Source: Neoscytalidium dimidiatum (lineage: Eukaryota; Ascomycota; Dothideomycetes; Botryosphaeriales; Botryosphaeriaceae). Taken from it: a DNA stretch of 64,000 nucleotides. The position numbers and the translations under genes are program-made. Numbering within the stretch: position 1 is the stretch's first letter; each line of letters starts with the position of its first letter. The DNA is taken from the NCBI GenBank assembly GCA_037367355.1, contig CM074695.1, positions 372,001 through 436,000 on the forward strand, in the 5' to 3' direction. Shown here piece after piece: positions 33,479 through 44,246 of the stretch. The notes under the pieces are model-generated. The model worked only from the letters and a program-made list of their open reading frames with translations, had not been told where the DNA came from and ran no database searches.

Positions 33479-34612
33479 GATTGATCGTGGCGAGCGGCAC
33501 CAAAGCTAAAGTGGGTATGGATTGGTTTCAGTAGAATTAGTAGAATTGCGGACGCTTGATACGAGTGTCCATCTGGTATCCAGCCGATGGCGACGGAAGT
33601 TGCGAACCGTGTCTTCCAGCAGCATTTCACACTGTTCGTCATTGCCGTGTTGATATGAGAAACCGAGCCGTACGAAGTCGGCAGGAGCTCTGCCTGTGTC
33701 AGTCACTCTAAGTCAAGCAATTGCCCACAACATCGACCAACGCTCACTCAAACACAGTGATTACACTTTATCAATCTTCTGTAGCCTTCGGAAATTTGTG
33801 CAGCATGTGGCCAGTGACGCGGTGCGGATATACAAGCTTCGGAATGACTGGTATGCTAAGAGTCTCATCGCAGGTGGTGAGGTCCATGCCGAATCAGGAT
33901 AGATTGAGAAGAATTCACGCTGCTGGATTCAATCTTCGGAGAAAGCCGGACGAATCTTGTTGAGGTGGCGCTCGGTGAGGTTAGGGTAGCTGTTGGTAGG
34001 GCACAGGACGCGCCGGGAGTCCGCGTCTCTGAATGACGCGACAACGCCACGCTAATGAGTCAATCACGTGCCAGTCTTGCGGCTAACTGAGTAATCGTCC
34101 AGACAGACTTCTGTAGAGATGAAAACGACGCGCTCATCAGCAAAAGATGCGATCCAAGAAAGATCGAAGATGCGTATTGTAGGCTTCGCCAAAACGATGC
34201 AACCCTTTTCGAATCTGCTGCCTGCTCGGTCAACTTGGCAGGTCGGCGACCATATATCGCAGGGCCTGTCATGATGTAGGAGGCGGAGAAATATATTGTT
34301 GCCAGGTCTAATAGCTCCGCAAGTTGCTTGTCCAAGACACGGTCCGACGTATCATGCTGTTCTTTGCCTTCGTGGCGCCGAACGCTAGTCGCAATCTCTC
34401 CACTCTATGTCTCTCTCCCGCCTGGGGGCCAAAAAACCAACACCAAACGAATCCCCGCCATTGGCCGACAAATCTCCGCCCAGATCTTGTCGTGCCTGCA
34501 TGTGAGGCGAACGGTGATCCCTCAGCCTCAACAGCTACCATATAGGAATGTTAATTGCCCAACCCGATGATGCGCCTCCTCGACCACATGAGCTCTACTA
34601 CCTTCGCATGTC
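33479..34612. other. Divergent intergenic region
   Basis: 1.1 kb between the subtilase (minus) and GPI-protein (plus) starts. Several short frames occur, including a minus-strand one (33506-33706) with protein-like composition that begins at GTG; none is recognisable. Promoter function for both genes is expected from the layout. Confidence 0.5.
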
Positions 34613-37507
34613 ATGCCCCGCATCACGGTCGACCTGGCCTGGTGGCTGATCAGAGGGCTGGTGCTCGCTGGTCTTGCAGCTGCCCAAGCCTTCTCTAATT
34701 CAAGCACCACAATCTCTAGCAACAGTACTTCCATCTGCACTTACCTGCCTGCCGACTGCGCAGCAATCAGCAGCGTCCGCGCATGTGATGCTGTCACTTC
34801 CTCTTGGCTCACCGGCTGGCAGTCCTGGCTCGCCTCTGCTACATATACTTCCTCCTCTGTGAGGTCGACCGATGTAACCTCAGACGTTATATGGCTGGGG
34901 AATTACACCGGGCCCTTGTCCACTTTCTGCGATCGAGTACCCAGAGGCGGCCAGCCTCCCGCTGTCACCTCGTATTCGACTTTTTCACTCTTCGATTACT
35001 TCCCTGCATACGATCCGGCCCCTAGCTGCACCTACAACTATCGCGGCTGCGAGCTTTTGATATCCGAATTTCGGTCGCAGACACGGCTTCCCAACGCCGG
35101 CTCACTCCGTCAGCCCTCATGCGCCGGTGACACGTCCCTATGCATCACACCCGAAGGCTCCTCTTGTGTTCTAGACGCGTTCGATGTGAAGCTGATATTC
35201 TGGCCGCAATCGAAAGACCCCAACGCTTTGTGTCCAAATGGCACCACAGCAAGCATCCTTCCGCCATCTATCACCGCCGCTCCTGCAGTGCCGTTCACCA
35301 CCGCCGTCGACGGCTACACCTACACCTCTCCAACCGTCTACCTCTCTTTCAGCAATCTCGATGGTCTTCCCTGCTACAAGCATTGGGATAATGCCGTCAT
35401 CCCCATCACCGACCCCGCCGATCTCTCCAGCGTCTCCTTCATCGACGGCGGGGGGCGTGCGACGCTCCCAATAGCCTGGTCTGACCTGGACTCTCCGGTC
35501 CCGATATCCGCGTACACGGGTCAACAATCCTGTCTCTCCATATGGGCAGGCTCCCGCGCCTCCTTCGACAAATGCAGCACCGTCTATGACGATTACCTGC
35601 CATGGCTCGCTCTGCCAACACAGCCCGCCCTCTTCACGGCCATCGATCCGCGTTTCGCAAACTGCACCGAGTTACGATGGCGCAACTTCGTGTTCGATCC
35701 GCCGCTTGGGCTAACGTCGGCAAGGGCCTTGATTCCCAGCGACCCTACGTCCAGCGCAGGTGCGTTTCCTATCACGACGACTTCTTCTCCACCCCAGGAA
35801 GGAACCGATGCTCCTGGAGATCCACCACAGCCGGCTCCTGAGCCTGGATCTCCGACGGTTACTGCAACCGTGCAGCCCGCGCCTCCAGCACCAACCGGAG
35901 CTCCCACCGATCCGCCCGCTGCGCCTGCGGATCCACCTAACCCTTCTAACGACCCTCCAGCCCCGAGTGGAGGTGGAGGTGGAGGAGGCCTCGGACCCAT
36001 CATCTCCCAGATCGCGTCCAGCTTTGCCGCTACCGCGGGACCACCCCCTCGCCCAGCAAACAACCCAAACGATGATCCCATTCCCAATCCTGCGACTGGA
36101 AATCTGAACGCCCCTCCCTCTCCTCCCAGCGGCCCACCAGCCATCGACCCACCACCCAGCAGCCCCCAGCCAAACCCACCCGCCACGACCATCGTCCTCC
36201 CCGCCGACCCCTCCAACAATAAAAACAACAACAACAACAACGGCGGCAGCCCCGCCGCAGCCACGACCATCATCGCCTCGCCCCTGCCCCTCCCCGATTC
36301 CGACCTCTCGCAACCAGGAGGCGGCGGCGGCGGCGCAATCGTCCTCATCCCCGGCGACAGCGGCGGCGGCCAGCCCTCCACCACCACCACCACCACCACG
36401 CTGACCCTCTTCCCGGGCCAGACCGGCATCGTCGACCCCAGCGGCGGCAGTGGTAGCGGCAGCCTGACGATCGGCGTGCCCGGCACAGGCGGGTCGCTCG
36501 TCGTCGTCGTCGTCGACAGCAGCAACGGGCAGGGCGACGCGCGGCAGCAGACGTTCGGGATACCCGCCGCGGGGGCGACTCCCGGAGGAGGAGGAGCGCC
36601 CCCGTCCGGCGCCGTGCTGGCCGGGCAGGGCGCGACGGTTACGGCGGCACCGGCGGCCAGAGGGGGTGGCGCGGTTGTCGATGTGGCGGGCGTGCGGGTC
36701 ACGGCTGGGGGAGGGGCGGTGAGCGTGCCTGGCGTGGGTGTTGTGAGCGTTTTGGGCGGCGGTGGCGGGGTTGTCGTGGACGGCGGCTCGGCGGTGGCGT
36801 TTTCGGCGCTCGCGTCGAGGGAAGGTGCTGTGCTCGCGGCGCAGGGCGGAGGTGCGGTCACGGCCTTTGTTCAGTCTGGCGGGTCGGCTGGGGGGAGTGT
36901 TGGTGGTGGTGGTGGTGGTGGAGGTGTTGTTGTTGACGTGGCGGGCGTGAGGATAACGGCTGGGGCCGCTGCGGTTAGCGTGCCTGGAGTCGGCTTTGTG
37001 AGTGTTCGGAGTGATGGTGTTGTTGTAAATGGCGGTCCGACGGTTGCGTTCTCTACATTTGCGTCGAATGGTGGGATTGGGGGAAGCGCGGCCGTGGTCA
37101 CGTTGGGCGGGGAAGTGGAGACTATTCCCGCACCGTCTTCGGTAGCAGGTTTGGGGCTGGGCGGCTCTGCAGGTGCGGTCGTGGTGGTGGACGGGACGAC
37201 GGTGACGGTTGGAGGCGCGCCGGTGACGATTGAAAGTTGGGGTGTGGTGAGCGCGGCAAGTGGCTGGCTTGTGGTGGACGGCACGACCGTGCCGTACCAA
37301 AGTGTCAGTGGGGCTTTTCCGACTGAAACACCGCGCACAGGAGGCAGCGTGGCGGGTTCGGGGCCAGCGACAGGTCCGACTGCTTCAGGAAGAAGACCTG
37401 CCGCTTTCGCTGGGAATGCGAATGGAGTTGCGGGTTTACTAAAGGGCAAGATGCTGCAAACCGTGATGGTCCTTTCACTATCGTTGGTAGCAACCCTTGC
37501 TTACTAG
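34613..37507 (+). CDS. GPI-anchored, repeat-containing cell-surface protein
   Basis: Single-exon 964-residue predicted cell-wall protein. Signal peptide about 1-25. Residues 26-380 form a cysteine-bearing N-terminal region with many Ser/Thr and N-glycosylation sites. About 385-560 is Pro/Ala/Asp-rich, and 560-690 is Gly/Thr-rich with an Asn run (about 537-543). Then come three copies of a V-V-D-V-A-G-V-R-V-T-like repeat, near residues 688, 771 and 854. Each copy has a beta-rich unit of VSVPGVG-VSV followed by VVVDGGSAVAF, VVVNGGPTVAF or WLVVDGTTVPY. It ends in a hydrophobic tail (MVLSLSLVATLAY) after a small-residue stretch, as expected for GPI attachment. Probably a surface adhesin or structural wall protein; no enzyme domain seen. 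The ATG at 34613 begins the signal sequence. Confidence 0.8.
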   Translation: MPRITVDLAWWLIRGLVLAGLAAAQAFSNSSTTISSNSTSICTYLPADCAAISSVRACDAVTSSWLTGWQSWLASATYTSSSVRSTDVTSDVIWLGNYTGPLSTFCDRVPRGGQPPAVTSYSTFSLFDYFPAYDPAPSCTYNYRGCELLISEFRSQTRLPNAGSLRQPSCAGDTSLCITPEGSSCVLDAFDVKLIFWPQSKDPNALCPNGTTASILPPSITAAPAVPFTTAVDGYTYTSPTVYLSFSNLDGLPCYKHWDNAVIPITDPADLSSVSFIDGGGRATLPIAWSDLDSPVPISAYTGQQSCLSIWAGSRASFDKCSTVYDDYLPWLALPTQPALFTAIDPRFANCTELRWRNFVFDPPLGLTSARALIPSDPTSSAGAFPITTTSSPPQEGTDAPGDPPQPAPEPGSPTVTATVQPAPPAPTGAPTDPPAAPADPPNPSNDPPAPSGGGGGGGLGPIISQIASSFAATAGPPPRPANNPNDDPIPNPATGNLNAPPSPPSGPPAIDPPPSSPQPNPPATTIVLPADPSNNKNNNNNNGGSPAAATTIIASPLPLPDSDLSQPGGGGGGAIVLIPGDSGGGQPSTTTTTTTLTLFPGQTGIVDPSGGSGSGSLTIGVPGTGGSLVVVVVDSSNGQGDARQQTFGIPAAGATPGGGGAPPSGAVLAGQGATVTAAPAARGGGAVVDVAGVRVTAGGGAVSVPGVGVVSVLGGGGGVVVDGGSAVAFSALASREGAVLAAQGGGAVTAFVQSGGSAGGSVGGGGGGGGVVVDVAGVRITAGAAAVSVPGVGFVSVRSDGVVVNGGPTVAFSTFASNGGIGGSAAVVTLGGEVETIPAPSSVAGLGLGGSAGAVVVVDGTTVTVGGAPVTIESWGVVSAASGWLVVDGTTVPYQSVSGAFPTETPRTGGSVAGSGPATGPTASGRRPAAFAGNANGVAGLLKGKMLQTVMVLSLSLVATLAY
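36671..37320 (+). repeat. Degenerate protein-coding tandem repeat in the GPI protein
   Basis: Three diverged copies of a unit of about 80 codons (near 36671, 36925 and 37170), each encoding V-D-V/G-x-x-V-x-V-T-x-G-x-A-V-x-V followed by VVVDG-type strands. They share sequence but differ by many changes, so they are old duplications rather than recent slippage. Confidence 0.65.
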
Positions 37508-37645
37508 GTAGATGAGGTCGGTCATAGTACGAAATATTTGAAAGGAACGGAAGAAGTCGTGAGACTCAGATCAATTGAGAAATTATCCTGTCTTTATTTA
37601 ATGCGCCGAAGGCATTTGCCACATCTAGTACAATCACATCTCGGT

Positions 37646-40600
37646 TCATTGCTTTGTTCTCCCATCCATGTGGAGCCCATTACCTTCCAACAACCTCGGC
37701 AATCGGGGCTGTCTTGAACTCTCAATTGCTTGAGACATTGTCCCTACCTCTGAACGGATAGTGGTATTTCTTCTCTCCAGCACCACGGGCGCATCGACTT
37801 CGGTCCTGACGTCATACATGAAGCGTATTTTTGGCTTCTTTCTGGTACTGAAAACCACCCTCGTCAGTCCCGACTGGTTGAGCTCAGGAGTCCTGACAAG
37901 TCTGGCTTCAGAGTTCAGAAGCCTTTGCGGTATCCGCGCGATATTTTCAGCGCGCATCGTGCCGTCATCAGCAAGCGTGTACAAGATCAGGGCTCCTTCA
38001 CACTCAAGCTGGTGTAAAAGAGAAACTGCGGCGACGCCGCGATCATCGCGCGTGAATGAAATGGCACCGCGAGCCTGGACAGATGGTGCCTCAATTGGTG
38101 CGAGATCCTCCAATCTTACTGTCAAGCTGCCTGATTCTCCAGATCTGATCAAATGGGCATGTTTTATCGGGCTAAGCGCTATACCTCCTTGGAAAAGAGC
38201 GCCTTGCACTGCTTCATGGACGTCGAGAACCCTGCTTCTCCCGTATTCTTTCCCAAGTATGAAGTTGCCACACCCGGGAAACTCTGGCTCTTCCAAGACT
38301 CCCCGAAAAGCGTGTACAGGTGTAATATCTAAAGTTGAATGTGTCAGCTTATACAAAAGCCAGGGGGGTTCCGATAAGACTTACTTGGGCGTTCGAAACA
38401 AACAAAGAAGGTGTCATCCCCGCTGGGAATGGCGAGGATTGGCAAATGGGGATGGAATACATACTCACGAATGCCGGAAACCAGGTGCGACATTCTGTTA
38501 CGAAATGGTGTCTCCTCAATCTTTATGTATACACAGCTTTCAGGACTGTCAAGACTCGTGATGCCTCGAACTACGATCACATGCAGCTCTCTAGCCCGTT
38601 CCTCGCAGACGGCTCGCACGATCAACAAATGATCGGTCGATGGTCCAAACGAAGCTGAGAGGAGATATATTATCCGCTTAGTAGCTCCCGTGTAACGATA
38701 ATCGTGGTATTCCGTCTTCACAGTACAACCGAAAGTGCAGGATGAGCCAGGGCCTTGGCATTTGTCGTCAACCGTGAAAAGGCAACCCTGCACGAAGACA
38801 TGGCGGAGGTCGGCAGAAATTGTTCGCAGAAGCAAGACTGAAGCCTTTGGAATCCAGGGAAAAAATTGAGAATCTAAATTCGAACCATCCGGATCGTCCC
38901 TGGAAGAAATACTGGCCAATAATTGCTCGATTTCTCTTTGGGGGAGATCAACCAAAGCTCCAAGCAACAATTCTTTTCGGTCAAGGGACCAGATCTCGTA
39001 GAGCACTCGCCACTCTTTGGAGTATATCCTGGCCCATTCTGGATGACTCAAATGAGTCCTTTCGTGTTCTGATGCTCCAATGAGTGTTTTCCTGTAGATT
39101 TGCAGTCAGTAATTTGACATTGAGTACAGTGACGGAATCGACAGTACCTGGGGATAACGAGTCGGAGAAGAGCTAGCTCCGAGCCGTCAAGAGATACTTC
39201 TGAATCCAAGAAAATGGCGAGCTCTCCAGGACGCAATTCTAAGGTTGATCTCAAATTTGCGCTGGTGGAATTTTTCAGAGATAACCAAGACAAGCAGCCC
39301 GTGAGTGCAGTGACACTTGGGTCCCAAATCTCATTTGGCCTCCTCCCCAGCAAATGGCTCCATTCTACTTTTAGCTTCGTCAAGCCCAGGTCAACCTCCC
39401 TCAACATCTGCGAAAATGCATGATTTTCTACAACAGTCGGCCATTCAGGAGTCCCAATCAGGTTTACAAGATCATTCAGATTGGCGTGGCTCTGCAACAG
39501 CCAGGAGGCTTCAATCCATGTCCGTAGTGAATTACTCCCCAAGAGTAGTTGTTGCATGTATGAGCCAATCTTCTGCAAAGATGCCGTGGCAGTAGTGGTT
39601 TGCGATGAGCTACGTTTGGAGGATGCAGCCGTTTGAACAGCCGTGCAGAGATGGACGACCCAGAACTTCAATGAGTATTCGAGGAACGGATAATTCTGAC
39701 AGACTGCAGCTCGATTTGCGGTCTCGGAGGCCGATCCACTCAGTGGTCCGTGAGGTATACAGAGTAAAAAAGACCCGCAGCTGCGAAAGACGGCTGTGAA
39801 TTTTCCCTGCAAATACTGAAGTGATGAATGATCGAGGGTTCGATGGAGCACTTGAATAGATACTCCATGACAGAGGTGTGTATGAACCTCACACCTTCTG
39901 ACGGCGACAACTCGAGTAGAGCGCCAGTCATCTGGCCCAAGTTCTCTCGCAAATGCGGTATCATCGTCTCCTCCGATGGCTCCTCGCCCTTGAGAAGGCA
40001 AATCACGACGCGCAGTTCGTGAACATCGAGGGGTCTTTTGGCAGAAGCAACTGCTTGGAAAGCAATGTTGATGTTATTTCGCGCCTGAGGTTGGAGTTTT
40101 TCCTCGACTTTTGCCAAAATCGCTGTGAGCAGGCGCTCGAGCCCTTCAAGTACTAAAAGGTTTTCCAAAGCGGCTGCTTTCTCCCTCAGTGACAAAGCAG
40201 GAGATTGAAGGTACTCTACGAGCAGGCTTGCCCAGAGAAACATTCCATTTGCATGATGGACTATTTTACTGGCGAGTTCGGGAGGGTCAGTTGTAGGATC
40301 AAGGAGCCCGTAATCGATTAGATCGACGATCCTCGGCAAGAGATACGTTTCCAAATCCTCGGAATTATGGAAACTGTGAAGGACGAGGCGCTCGGACTTG
40401 AAGCTCACGGACCATGGCAGCTGGATGTCAGGCCGCGAGAATATAATGACTGCCGGTTCAGAAGAGAGCTGAACCCTAGATTCATCCGCGGTAATGCTCA
40501 TTCCCGCAGAAAAGATATGGGATTTAGTTATTCCCAGGTATCGAAAGAACCGCAGTGGATCATCAGCCTCATCAAGAGCATCGATGACAAGTAGAGCGTT

Positions 40601-42005
40601 ACGATACCGGTTCAGATACCAGTCAAGCAGACTCACAGTCTCGTCAAGTGTTGCCGTTCCCTGGCCTGCACCCCTGTCGTAGAGGAGGGTTGAACTTGCA
40701 AGGTCAATACCGTCCCGATCATCCCTGAAGACGTGTATTGCCTGCATCAGAATGGCCCGAAATGCTAGTGCCACACTCGTGCCTGACGATTGCTGTTTGT
40801 CAAAGAGGTAGTAGAAAACGACAGCGTTGTTATTTTGTCCGTCATTCATGAGGATAGGATTGTCCCTGAAGTCTGAGCGCAATTGACGGATCAGATTTGC
40901 TGACAAGAAAGTCTTCCCAAATCCAGGCTTCCCTGTGTCACAGTGAGTCGTGTGTGTATGACGTATACGTTTCACGGAGGACCGCCAACCTTCGACGAGG
41001 AGAATGTTTCTGTCATGCCGTTCATGCCTTTTCCAGGCTGAGGTCACGGCGTTGAACCAAGCTTGATATCGTGGATCATGACGAAGCCAATCAGAGGTTC
41101 CAGGTTCCGTATTGGAAAGCACTTCCTCGTACACGTCTTTCCAGCTTGGTGCGCCAATCCACTGTTTGATTTCCTCGAGCCGACGCCCTTCTACTAGCCA
41201 GCTTTTGGAGGGAAAGGTCGGATATGCCCCGCTTACGTTGTAATTCTTCTTCTTGCATGTGGATCGCATGCTCGTTCTTTTCTCTATACCCCTGGCTTCT
41301 TCTCATCTCTTCCTCGAACTCTTCATAGTGTTGAGTCATAATACCCATTTCCGTTGCTGTCATTTCCAAGTTGAATAGTTCGGCATGTCTGTCAAGTCTT
41401 TCCAGGAAATCCGCGAACCGAACGACGAAAGGTTTCCAAAACAGACTCCAGATAGTCCCGATCCTAGCTCGAGTACGATGCTTAGGGGAAAATAGCCTGC
41501 AAGATTCGTGGCAGAATCGAATGATATCCGCATATATGAATGCCAGTGACTTGAGGATTCGAGGATTCAAGTTTCGGTGCCTACCAGAAGAACTGATAAT
41601 ATCTTCGTAGGCAGGGAGCCTGAGAGCTAATGTCTGAAACATCTGGGCAAACTGTTCACTGAGGAACGTAGCGTAGTTGCTACCGACATGGAATACCAGT
41701 CTGATGGCTCCCCAGGCTATCCCTGCATACTCTGGATGACTCTGGACGAAAATTTCAATGACTTTGAACAATGGGGCAATCTTCTCTGTTGCATTCTTTA
41801 TTTGTGTGAAGGATTTCGTGAGAGCCAGTCGGTGGATTTTGTCGTCCTTGAATTGCTTCTCGACACTGGAGAGCATGCCCTGAGCACTAGCGAATATCAC
41901 AAAATTCTTCCGTTCATCATCTGATAATTGGTCTCGATATACTTCACTTGCTTCGCTAAAAATTGCAGTAGCGTCGTCGATTAATTTTTGTGGTTGTCCA
42001 GCCAT
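37646..42005 (-). CDS. NACHT-type STAND NTPase (NLR-like) with a frame break
   Basis: Fungal NLR-type receptor. Model: exons 41237-42005, 40990-41190, 39148-40932, 38385-39091, 37646-38328, about 1,380 residues. Introns GTAAGC/TAGTAG, GTTGGC/CACAG, GTACTG/TACAG and GTAAGT/TTTAG all keep phase. The N-terminal 256 residues match the fungal DUF7708-like domain (SHPEYAGIAWGAIRLVFHVGSNYATFL). The second intron rebuilds Walker A as VEGKPGFGKT (P-loop about 324-331). Walker B is ALLVIDALDEAD (about 436). A downstream winged-helix-type FIHTSVMEYL is followed by a C-terminal region with YPFLEYSLKFW. Exon 39148-40932 needs one base more, or an intron of 3n+2 bases, to join the frames on either side of about 39780-39890. 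A 71-nt intron with a weak GTGCTC donor would do it; otherwise the gene is frameshifted. Confidence 0.75.
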
Positions 42006-42501
42006 ATTGGACGAGCTTGGCCTGGAAGGAAAGGAAACACGAGCGCGGCGCCGTCGCGTTCAATGATGCCGGGAGTACAGGCTTATATGCCTCAGCATAT
42101 TTTCAGCCTCGTCAGCCCCGACATGCACGTCCGAAACGAAATGACTTAGTCCTAGCCAACTGATTCGTCGCGAGTGGTGTGAGTCTGGTGTACAGCCTGC
42201 TGGCTGATAAAGAGGCAACGCTTCATAGGCACCCACAAACAGTACAAGGTACAGAAAGCGGGGAAGAATCCAGGCTGTTGGTTTGTTGCGCATGCGAGGC
42301 TGACACTACTGCACTCCCAAGCAGGCAGGGATGCATAATTGCCTGCGCACGAGGGCTGCCCGATGGAATCGCTAGCTCGTCGTGGCTGTACACGACCATT
42401 GTGTATCTCCGCAAGTCAGGTGCAAATTAGTGTCTGCAGCCTCACTGGAAGCCACAATACTTTGCAGACCGTCTCGCTGAAATCACAGCCTTACTTCTTT
42501 C
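42006..42501. other. NLR upstream region
   Basis: 496 bases between the NACHT gene start and the foldback element. No gene recognised. Confidence 0.5.
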
Positions 42502-42613
42502 CATCAGCAAAATTCCCCGAGCGCCAAGCCACTAAGTTGCCGTGTCGACCCTATGCCGACCCGGGTTAGAACGTAGGGACCACAACCTTAATTTATAGTC
42601 CGGCCCGACCTAA

Positions 42614-42680
42614 GAGCTTCTAGAGGTTCCAGAGGTTCCAGAGGTTCCAGAGGTTCTAGAGGTTCTAGTACTTCCAGAGA
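42614..42680. repeat. Left arm 9-bp tandem array of foldback element
   Basis: Successive 9-mers of the AGAGGTTCC/AGAGGTTCT type, decaying to CTTCCAGAG at the inner end. Reverse complement of the right-arm array. Confidence 0.75.
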
Positions 42681-42984
42681 GTCTGGTTATTTCGCACGCG
42701 CGCACGGACGATTTCTGAGAAAATACTTATTCCTTTTCTTATGGCCCGTGCACGTAGAATTCGCTAAAGCTCTCTCTCTATGGCTATCAACGCTATTAAA
42801 GAAAGAAGGTGAAATTCGAACGATTAAGCGAAATTCTATGCGTAGGCGTTGGTGGCAGCTACGCGGCTGCGGTGTTGGTAGCTACGCGGCGGCGCTGGCG
42901 CTGGCGCTGGTGCGAATACCGCGCTAAGGTGAACTCTAAGAATTTCGACCGTGTTAGGTGGTCCGTGCACGCGCGTTCCGGAAC

Positions 42985-43065
42985 GTCTGGACCCTCTGGA
43001 ACCTCTGGAACCTCTAGAAGCTCCGGAAGCTCTGGAAGCTCTGGAAGCTCTGGAAGCTCTGGACG
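42985..43065. repeat. Right arm 9-bp tandem array of foldback element
   Basis: Units of the CTCTGGAAC/CTCTGGAAG type, ending in GGACGTGCTAG. In reverse complement they match the left arm; the GGAAGCTCT variant is expanded here to four or more copies. Confidence 0.75.
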
Positions 43066-43164
43066 TGCTAGCCCTAATTACGAGGTTGCGAGCCAGATGG
43101 GTGGGCACGTTTCCTATTGGACCTAAGGCTCTTAGCCGAAACTGGCTGGGGAATTTTGCTGATG

Positions 43165-44246
43165 TCGTGGGTTATCTAAGGGGATCCAAGATTTAATTTT
43201 AGTCCACAAAGTAGGGTCTAAACTCATACATGGCGCCACAAACTCCTTGCAGAATATGATCATGTCACGGGTCTTCGAGATGGTTATCAAAAGTATTACA
43301 CGGCTACATTACAGTGTATAGATCGTCAAAGCAATCATCCGGATGAAAATGATTCATAATATCGGCAACGTTTACGTCCAGATAACCAATTCAATTCCGT
43401 ATACGCACTACTGCTCGACGTTGTTTTGTTCTTGAACGGAATGTCGTTTTACTTTTATGTTCACCAGCTAATTTTTTAGTTTTATGTAGTACTATTTATT
43501 GTAGACTATATGCATGCACGTCTTGTCCCTGAAATATCCATTTCATAGCATTAATGAATACACAATCTACATGCCTTCTTTCTGAACAGCTTCACAGCTG
43601 TGACAGTGTTCCGAACTGCAAACCACAAAAGCAACATTCTAGTATTTGTACAGGTCGTTCATTTCGGTAGATGCCTGAACTCTACATAAATATCATGTAA
43701 TCTTTTAATTGCTGGGCCGAGTCCTTCGACCTTTAACGCACTACAGGTCTCCCCGATTGATCCGCCTTGTGTAAAAGGAGGGGAAAGAAGCCATGGAACA
43801 TATAGTGCGCGTTATATCTCTAATACTGTCCCTATAGCTAACCTCGATAAATGTCACTGCCGTTCGTATACGAACTTTCATATTTCCCCAAGGTGGCTTT
43901 GTTAAGCCTAAGCGTACTTTGCAACAGATCTTCTCGACGATCGATGCAAGTAGCGATCGGAGTGCGCTCTGGAAGGATACCAGAGGCATCCATTCCATAG
44001 AGCTTGTGAGCTTCCTCATTAAGCAGAAGAAGATGCTTTTCTTCCACAAGAAAAAGTTCTGGATTCCGCAAGGTCTGATTCCAGCGTTGACTGCCGAAGT
44101 GCCGATGCTTTCTAGAAGCTTGGAAGTAATCTTTCAGAGGCTCAGGTCTGGGTGTTGACGGGGTTTAAGGCCGGCGACCTGCAGGGGTCCCAGGTCCGGG
44201 TCTAGTTCCATCATCGTTTTTCCTGATACGGCAGGAGAAGTCGGTT
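43165..44246. other. AT-rich degenerate region
   Basis: 1.1 kb, visibly AT-rich compared with the rest (especially 43200-43740). A minus-strand frame at 43838-44071 encodes LFLVEEKHLLLLNEEAHKLYG, which is protein-like but unrecognised and has no clear start or partner exons. It may be a gene relic or decayed transposon sequence. Confidence 0.5.

Larger units (their letters stand above)
42502..43164. mobile_element. Foldback/MITE-like element with 17-bp perfect TIRs
   Basis: Both ends carry CATCAGCAAAATTCCCC in inverted orientation (42502-42518 and 43148-43164, no mismatch). Inside, the arms mirror each other. Each has a short tandem array of AGAGGTTCC/AGAGCTTCC units, and 31 bases at 42614-42644 are the exact reverse complement of 42993-43023. 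Next come a GCGCGCRCACGGAC-type stretch (about 42697-42710 and 42963-42977) and then TTCTRAGA. The centre is unique sequence. The element is too short for a transposase and has no credible ORF. I could not find a clear target-site duplication. Family is not recognised. Confidence 0.72.

Noticed and set aside
35593..37300. Long minus-strand frames (422 and 529 codons)
   Set aside because: Antisense shadows of the GPI-protein gene generated by low-complexity GC-rich repeats.
42836..43108. Minus-strand ORF rich in Ser-Arg-Ala
   Set aside because: A translation of the tandem arrays of the foldback element, not a gene.
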